Assembly: GCF_022549225.1 (NCBI RefSeq)
Contig: NZ_JAKZFD010000001.1
Location: 248,001 to 312,000, forward strand
DNA length: 64,000 nt
Direction of reading: 5' to 3'
DNA from: Pelomonas sp. CA6
GTDB taxonomy: Bacteria; Pseudomonadota; Gammaproteobacteria; Burkholderiales; Burkholderiaceae_C
The position numbers were made by a program, and so were the translations under genes. Under the pieces are notes generated by a model, which ran no database searches, was not told where the DNA came from, and was given only the letters and a program-made list of their open reading frames with translations. This document shows positions 59,711 through 64,000 of this stretch, one piece after another (positions within the stretch are counted from its first letter, which is position 1; the number at the start of each line of letters is the position of its first letter).

Positions 59711-59832
59711 CGTGTCCTCCCGGTTTGCTTCTTGTTTTGAAACCGGGCGGAGGTTAACGCCCACGCGAACACGGCGCGATCCGGAGTGGCCCTGGCCTGG
59801 GTGGCAGAGGCTGCCCGCCTGCGGACGCGGCG

Positions 59833-60747
59833 TCAGGTCTCGGCGAGGAAGCGTGCCAAATGCTCCGCCAGCGCTTGCGGCTGGTCGTGATGCAGCATAT
59901 GTCCCGCGCCCTGCAGCACCGCCCGCTGCAGCTGGGGCACGACGGCCAGCCGGGCCTCGAAGTCGGCGCGCGGATAGCGGTCACCCCACCACTGGCCGAT
60001 GTTGGTGTCGCTGCCTTCCACCCACAGCGTGGGCGCGGCGATGCGCGACCAGCAGGCCAGGGCCTCGGCCTTGCGGTAGAGCACGGGGTTGCTGCGCTTG
60101 TGCGCGGGGTCGCCGAGGATTTCCCAGCGTCCGTCCGCGCGCCGGCGCGACCAGTGCGGGGCCAGCCAGTGCGCCTTGTCGGCGCCCAGGCGCGGGTTGG
60201 TCTTCATCAGCCGCGCGGCCACGCCCGCCAGGTCCTCGTAGGTCTTGAGCTCCTGCGGCGTCTTCAGGTCGTCCAGCCATTCGGCCAGGCGCTGCGGCGC
60301 CATCTCGGGCTGGGTCTCGGGCAGGCCGAAGCCCTCCAGGTTGATCAGCCGGCGCACGCGCTGCGGGCGCACGCCGGCATAGCTCATCACGATGTTGCCG
60401 CCCATGCTGTGGCCGAGCAGGTCCACCGGGGCCTCGGGGCTCACGGCGTCCAGCAGCGCGTCCAGGTCGCCGAGGTAGTCGGGGAACCAGTAGCAGTCGG
60501 CCGGCGTGGACTCGGTGAGGCCGAAGCCGCGCCAGTCCATCGCGAGCACGGGCTGGTCCGCGGGCAGCGCGTCGACGACGAATTGGAAGGAGGCGCCGAC
60601 ATCCATCCAGCCATGCAGCATCACCAGCAGCGGTCGCCGTGGCGTTGGCGGCGGTCCCCAGCGCAGCAGATGGTGGCTCAGGCCGCGCAGGGTCAGCTGC
60701 TCGCTGCGGTGCGGGCGCAAGGGGGCGTAGGCGGTCGTCGGGCTCAT
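59833..60747 (-). CDS. alpha/beta hydrolase
   Basis: 304 residues from ATG 60747; the frame runs on to 61128 but that part overlaps the divergent GNAT gene. Oxyanion block LLVMLHGWMDVGASFQF, nucleophile elbow LLGHSMGGNIVMSYAG with catalytic Ser, and the late His in VLQGAGHMLHHDQPQALAEH. The layout and D-W-R-G-F-G-L motif resemble haloalkane dehalogenase/epoxide hydrolase or esterase members. Specific substrate unknown. Divergent from the GNAT gene with a 57-base gap. Confidence 0.9.
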   Translation of the reverse strand: MSPTTAYAPLRPHRSEQLTLRGLSHHLLRWGPPPTPRRPLLVMLHGWMDVGASFQFVVDALPADQPVLAMDWRGFGLTESTPADCYWFPDYLGDLDALLDAVSPEAPVDLLGHSMGGNIVMSYAGVRPQRVRRLINLEGFGLPETQPEMAPQRLAEWLDDLKTPQELKTYEDLAGVAARLMKTNPRLGADKAHWLAPHWSRRRADGRWEILGDPAHKRSNPVLYRKAEALACWSRIAAPTLWVEGSDTNIGQWWGDRYPRADFEARLAVVPQLQRAVLQGAGHMLHHDQPQALAEHLARFLAET

Positions 60748-60804
60748 GGGCGCACTGTAAGGGTCTTGTGCCGCGGACGTTGCCGCCATGGAGACAATGC
60801 GGGC

Positions 60805-61299
60805 ATGACGACCGAACACCCCTATCTGCTGCGCGCCGCGCGTCCCGAGGATGTGCCCGCGCTGGTCGGCCTGATCCGCGAGCTGGCCGAATTCGAGAAC
60901 CTCAGCCACCTGCTGCAGGTGACGCCGGAGAAGCTGGCCCCGCATCTGTTCGGGCCACGCCCGGTGGCCGAGGCCGTGGTGGTGGAGCAGGCCGGCGCGC
61001 TGGCGGGCTTCGCGCTCTTCTTCACCAATTTCTCCACCTTCCTGGCCCAGCCCGGCCTCTACCTGGAAGACCTGTATGTGCAGCCGGCGCACCGCGGCGC
61101 GGGCCTGGGGCGGCGCCTGCTCAGCCACCTGGCCGCGCTGGCCGTGGAGCGGGGCTGCGGCCGCTTCGAATGGAGCGTGCTGGACTGGAATGCCAACGCG
61201 ATCCGCTTCTACGAGAAGATGGGCGCCACCGTGATGCCGGACTGGCGCATCTGCCGCCTGACCGGTCCGGAGCTGGCGGCCTACGCGGGCAAGACCTGA
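60805..61299 (+). CDS. GNAT family N-acetyltransferase, thialysine/diamine type
   Basis: 164 residues from ATG 60805. Motif A QPAHRGAGLGRRLLSHLAAL after LYLEDLYV, preceded by FALFFTNFSTFLAQPG, and the C-terminal CGRFEWSVLDWNANAIRFYEKMGA. This combination is characteristic of the spermidine/spermine or thialysine N-epsilon-acetyltransferase subfamily. Substrate not proven. Confidence 0.9.
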   Translation: MTTEHPYLLRAARPEDVPALVGLIRELAEFENLSHLLQVTPEKLAPHLFGPRPVAEAVVVEQAGALAGFALFFTNFSTFLAQPGLYLEDLYVQPAHRGAGLGRRLLSHLAALAVERGCGRFEWSVLDWNANAIRFYEKMGATVMPDWRICRLTGPELAAYAGKT

Positions 61300-61324
61300 C
61301 CCCAGCTGGCGGCGAGGGCGCGTT

Positions 61325-61678
61325 TCAGAACCAGTCCTGCAGCCGCTGTGGCGGCCGTGCGATCAGCGCCCGCTCGCCGTCCACCACGATGGGGCGCTGC
61401 AGCAACTCCGGATGCCGGGCGATGGCGCTCAGCAGGGTATCGTCGTCCAGCCCCTCGCGGCCCAGGTCCAGGGTCTGGTAGGCCGCCTCGCCATCGCGCA
61501 GCATCTCGCGCACCGGCACGCCCAGCAGGGCGTGCAGACGGCGCAGCTCGTCCAGCGTGGGGGGCGTCTGCAGGTACTCGATGACCTCCAGGCGGCGGCC
61601 ATGCCCGCCGGCTTGCGCCTGCAGCAGGGTCAGCGCTTCGCGGGACTTGGAGCAGCGGGGGTTGTGATAGATCAGCAT
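61325..61678 (-). CDS. arsC: ArsC-family arsenate reductase-like protein
   Basis: 117 residues with a thioredoxin-like fold. The N-terminal HNPRCSKSREALTLL carries the single catalytic Cys9 followed by S-K-S-R, as in glutaredoxin-linked ArsC; the C-terminal QRPIVVDGERALIARPPQRL supplies the Arg residues that bind oxyanion. It is monocistronic with no ars operon genes around, so it may be a YfgD-like relative with another role rather than an arsenic-resistance gene. Confidence 0.88.
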   Translation of the reverse strand: MLIYHNPRCSKSREALTLLQAQAGGHGRRLEVIEYLQTPPTLDELRRLHALLGVPVREMLRDGEAAYQTLDLGREGLDDDTLLSAIARHPELLQRPIVVDGERALIARPPQRLQDWF

Positions 61679-61785
61679 GGCGCGCAGTGTAGGCCGCGGA
61701 TCCCGCTAGGGCTTTCCATGAGGTTGGCCGGGCGGCCCCTCGCTAGCATGGCCCGTCCCGGCGCGCGGACCGGGCAGGAGGCGCT

Positions 61786-63543
61786 ATGGCGCGGGCATCC
61801 AACTTGGGCGAGGAGCAGGACTCTTATGCGCGGCTGCATGCCGAGTTCCGCTGGGACCTGCCCCAGACCCTGAGCATCGCCGAGCTGTGCTGCGGCCGCT
61901 GGGCGCGCGACACGCCGGAGGCCACGGCCGTGCTGTTCGAGAGCGATGCCGGCTGCTGCGCGCACTACAGCTTCGGCCAGCTGCAGCGCGCCGCCAACCG
62001 CCTCTCCAACGCCTTGCGGCGCCGTGGCGTGGGCGTGGGCGACCGGGTCGCCCTCGTGCTGCCGCAGCGCTTCGAGACCGCGGTGGCCCATGTGGCGATC
62101 AACCAGCTTGGCGCGGTGGCGATGCCGCTGTCCCTGCTCTTCGGGCCCGAGGCGCTGGAGTACCGGCTGCGCGACAGCGACGCGATGCTGGCCATCGTCG
62201 ACTGCGGCGCGCTGGCCGCGCTGCGCGAGGCCGCGGCGTCCTGCGCGCAGTTGCGCGAGCTGCTGGTCGTGGGCCAGGACGGACCGGGCGCGCCGGCGCC
62301 GGCCTCGCAAGCCGGGCCGGGGCCGGTGGAGACCGGATGGATGGCGGCGCTGCAGGTGGAGGATGCGCGCTTCGCCGCGCGCGCCAACAGCGCCGACGAC
62401 CCGGCCGTGCTGATCTACACCAGCGGCACCACGGGCGCGCCCAAGGGCGCGTTGATCCCGCAGCGCGCGCTGCTGGGCAATCTGAGCGGCTTCGTCGCCA
62501 GCCAGAACTGGTTCGGCTTCGACCCCGCAGACCCGACGCGGCCCAGCGACGCGGTGTTCTGGAGCCCGGCCGACTGGGCCTGGACCGGCGGGCTGATGGA
62601 CGCACTGCTGCCCACGCTCTATTTCGGCCGGCCCATCCTGGGCCACCAGGGGCGCTTCGACCCGCTGCGGGCTTTCGAGCTGATGCAGCGCCACGGCGTG
62701 ACCCACACCTTTCTGTTCCCGACCGCGTTGAAGGCGATGATGAAGGCCTGTCCGCGTCCGCGCGAGCAGTACCAGCTAGGGCTGCAGGCCATCATGAGCG
62801 CGGGCGAGGCGGTGGGCGATGCTGTCTTCCACTGGGTGCGCGAGGCGCTGGGCATCACGGTCAATGAGATGTTCGGCCAGACCGAGATCAACTACGTGGT
62901 CGGCAACTGCGCGCGGCTGTGGCCGGCGCGGCCGGGCAGCATGGGTCGGGCCTACCCGGGCCACCGCGTCGCGGTGATCGACGACGAGGGGCGGGCCTGC
63001 GCGCCGGGCGTGGTCGGTGAGATCGCGGTGCACCGCCGCGACGTGCACGGCGAGCCGGACCCGGTCTTCTTCCTCGGCTACTGGCGCAACGAGGCGGCCA
63101 CGCGCGCCAAGTTCAGCGGAGATCCGGCCGACAGCTGGTGCCGCACCGGCGACATGGCGCGCATGGATGAGCAGAGCTACCTCTGGTACGAGGGGCGGGC
63201 CGATGACCAGTTCAAGGTGGCCGGCTACCGCATCGGCCCGGGCGAGATCGAGAACTGCCTGGTCAAGCATCCGGCGGTGGCCAACGCGGCCGTGGTGCCC
63301 AAGCCGGACGCCGAGCGCGGCGCGCTGGTCAAGGCCTTTGTGGTGCTGGCCGCGGGCCATGCCGCGTCGCCGGCGCTGGTGGCCGAACTGCAGGCCCATG
63401 TGCGCGCGCGGCTGGCGCCCTACGAGTACCCGAAGGAGATCGAGTTCATCGCCCAGCTGCCCATGACCACCACCGGCAAGGTGCAGCGCCGCGTGCTGCG
63501 CGAACTGGAGCGCGAGCGCGCCGCGGCCGCCGCGGCACGCTAG
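61786..63543 (+). CDS. AMP-forming acyl-CoA synthetase (medium-chain/acetyl-CoA synthetase type)
   Basis: 585 residues of the adenylate-forming family, activating a carboxylic acid to its CoA thioester through an acyl-AMP. P-loop-like motif LIYTSGTTGAPKGA, A5 block FGQTEINYVVGN, A7 block SWCRTGDMARMDEQSYLWYEGRADDQFKVAGYRIGPGEIE and catalytic Lys in PMTTTGKVQRR. W-S-P-A-D-W-A-W-T-G-G is typical of the acetyl/medium-chain ACSM-like branch. Start ATG 61786 has GGAGG 5 bases upstream. The acid used is unknown; no catabolic operon is attached. Confidence 0.93.
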   Translation: MARASNLGEEQDSYARLHAEFRWDLPQTLSIAELCCGRWARDTPEATAVLFESDAGCCAHYSFGQLQRAANRLSNALRRRGVGVGDRVALVLPQRFETAVAHVAINQLGAVAMPLSLLFGPEALEYRLRDSDAMLAIVDCGALAALREAAASCAQLRELLVVGQDGPGAPAPASQAGPGPVETGWMAALQVEDARFAARANSADDPAVLIYTSGTTGAPKGALIPQRALLGNLSGFVASQNWFGFDPADPTRPSDAVFWSPADWAWTGGLMDALLPTLYFGRPILGHQGRFDPLRAFELMQRHGVTHTFLFPTALKAMMKACPRPREQYQLGLQAIMSAGEAVGDAVFHWVREALGITVNEMFGQTEINYVVGNCARLWPARPGSMGRAYPGHRVAVIDDEGRACAPGVVGEIAVHRRDVHGEPDPVFFLGYWRNEAATRAKFSGDPADSWCRTGDMARMDEQSYLWYEGRADDQFKVAGYRIGPGEIENCLVKHPAVANAAVVPKPDAERGALVKAFVVLAAGHAASPALVAELQAHVRARLAPYEYPKEIEFIAQLPMTTTGKVQRRVLRELERERAAAAAAR

Positions 63544-63550
63544 CCGCGCG

Positions 63551-64000
63551 TCAGGACACGCCGGAGAGTTTGCCCGTCAGGCGCGTCTTGACGCCGGGCT
63601 GTAGCCGCGCGGCGTCGGGCCAGGGCTCCTGGCCGGTCAGCAGCGTGCAATGGCGTGGCGTTCCGTCTTTGGGCGCACCGGGCTCGCGCAGGCTCTTGTC
63701 CAGCGGCAGCACGAGCTCCAGGGTCTGACCCTGCTCCGGCCATTCCAGCGTCATGCGCGGCGTTTCGCTGCAGACGCGCACCCCTTCGACCTGCGGCATC
63801 AGCCAGCGCAGGTACCAGGGCAGCAGTTCGCCGCGCAGCTTCTGGCCCACGCGCACGATGCGCCGCACGGTGGCCATGTCCAGCTGCTCGGGCGGCGTGG
63901 TGATCTCGATCTCGCCCCGGAAGGCGGCGCTCTTCTTGGGCAGGTTGGAGCCCAGCTCCATTTCCTTGGCCTCCTCGGGCGGGAAGCTGGGCAGTTCGAA
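63551..64000 (-). CDS. hypothetical protein, 5' end beyond the window
   Basis: The frame is open to the right edge and the residues before the first visible ATG (FELPSFPPEEAKE) look like real coding sequence, so the start lies outside. The visible 149 residues end a cytosolic-looking domain: FRGEIEITTPPEQLDMATVR, LRWLMPQVEGVRVCSETPRM, LELVLPLDKSLREPG. No signature I recognise. It converges with the acyl-CoA synthetase gene with only 7 bases between stops. Confidence 0.6.
   Translation of the reverse strand, partial: FELPSFPPEEAKEMELGSNLPKKSAAFRGEIEITTPPEQLDMATVRRIVRVGQKLRGELLPWYLRWLMPQVEGVRVCSETPRMTLEWPEQGQTLELVLPLDKSLREPGAPKDGTPRHCTLLTGQEPWPDAARLQPGVKTRLTGKLSGVS

Noticed and set aside
61325..61678. 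Arsenic-resistance locus.
   Set aside because: Only a lone ArsC-like gene is present; no arsR, arsB/acr3 or arsH nearby.
1..64000. CRISPR array, prophage or secretion-system cluster.
   Set aside because: No regularly spaced short repeats, phage structural genes, integrase or secretion ATPase genes were found on reading the window.

Overview
The window is high-GC (about 70% by eye), gene-dense and carries a chromosomal gene set typical of Betaproteobacteria, order Burkholderiales. Supporting marks are a prfB with the bacterial programmed frameshift, class 1 fructose-bisphosphatase, gamma-type aminopeptidase N, a DosC-type globin-coupled cyclase, an EpsA-like LuxR regulator, a DUF2868/DUF3482 pair and an egtB-egtD pair. 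A Roseateles/Leptothrix-like member is my guess; the exact genus cannot be read from the sequence. I saw no insertion sequence, integrase, prophage module or CRISPR array.

Layout. 1-5.4 kb: small stress and modification genes (GNATs, AhpD-like protein, MarR), a secreted Cys-containing protein, an ArgD-type aminotransferase behind a possible leader peptide and terminator, and a small membrane protein. 5.7-10.7 kb: a tightly overlapping five-gene operon whose first three genes match the leoC-leoB-leoA bacterial dynamins, the group that includes the anti-phage system Eleos; it ends with a GrpB-family protein and a HEAT-like small protein. 10.8-15.4 kb: a membrane-anchored pentaheme cytochrome joining an alcohol-dehydrogenase-type triheme part to a TsdA-like thiosulfate dehydrogenase part, followed by a TtrS/TtrR-like two-component system. 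15.8-17.1 kb: DJ-1/PfpI protein, PhnA, two identical tRNA-Asn genes. 17.1-22 kb: a TonB-dependent receptor behind a TPP riboswitch (probable thiamin uptake), then a GGDEF-EAL protein. 22-27 kb: one 1644-residue TPR protein with an embedded C39-like papain-fold domain.

27-34.2 kb: an IclR-regulated aromatic catabolic operon (metallo-beta-lactamase-fold protein with a broken second metal site, VOC protein, FAD monooxygenase, DUF2783 small protein, hmgA, fahA). It fits hydroxylation of an aromatic acid to homogentisate and cleavage to fumarate and acetoacetate; maleylacetoacetate isomerase is not in the window. 34.2-42.3 kb: exported hypothetical protein, ergothioneine genes egtD/egtB, EpsA-like regulator, VanZ-like protein, DUF2868/DUF3482 membrane-GTPase pair, GNAT. 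42.6-45.4 kb: exported DUF1800/DUF1501 pair. 45.4-52 kb: tRNA-Thr(CGT), globin-coupled diguanylate cyclase, fbp, pepN, prfB. 52-64 kb: orphan DUF4212 protein, ParB-like protein, META-domain lipoprotein, MaoC-like dehydratase coupled to a tandem pair of S9 peptidases that share an 816-bp near-identical 3' half, alpha/beta hydrolase, GNAT, ArsC-like reductase, acyl-CoA synthetase, and a gene cut by the right edge.

The strongest candidates for unusual biology are the split-GTPase dynamin operon, the pentaheme thiosulfate-type dehydrogenase with its own sensor kinase, the giant TPR/C39-like protein and the TPP-riboswitch-controlled outer-membrane receptor.
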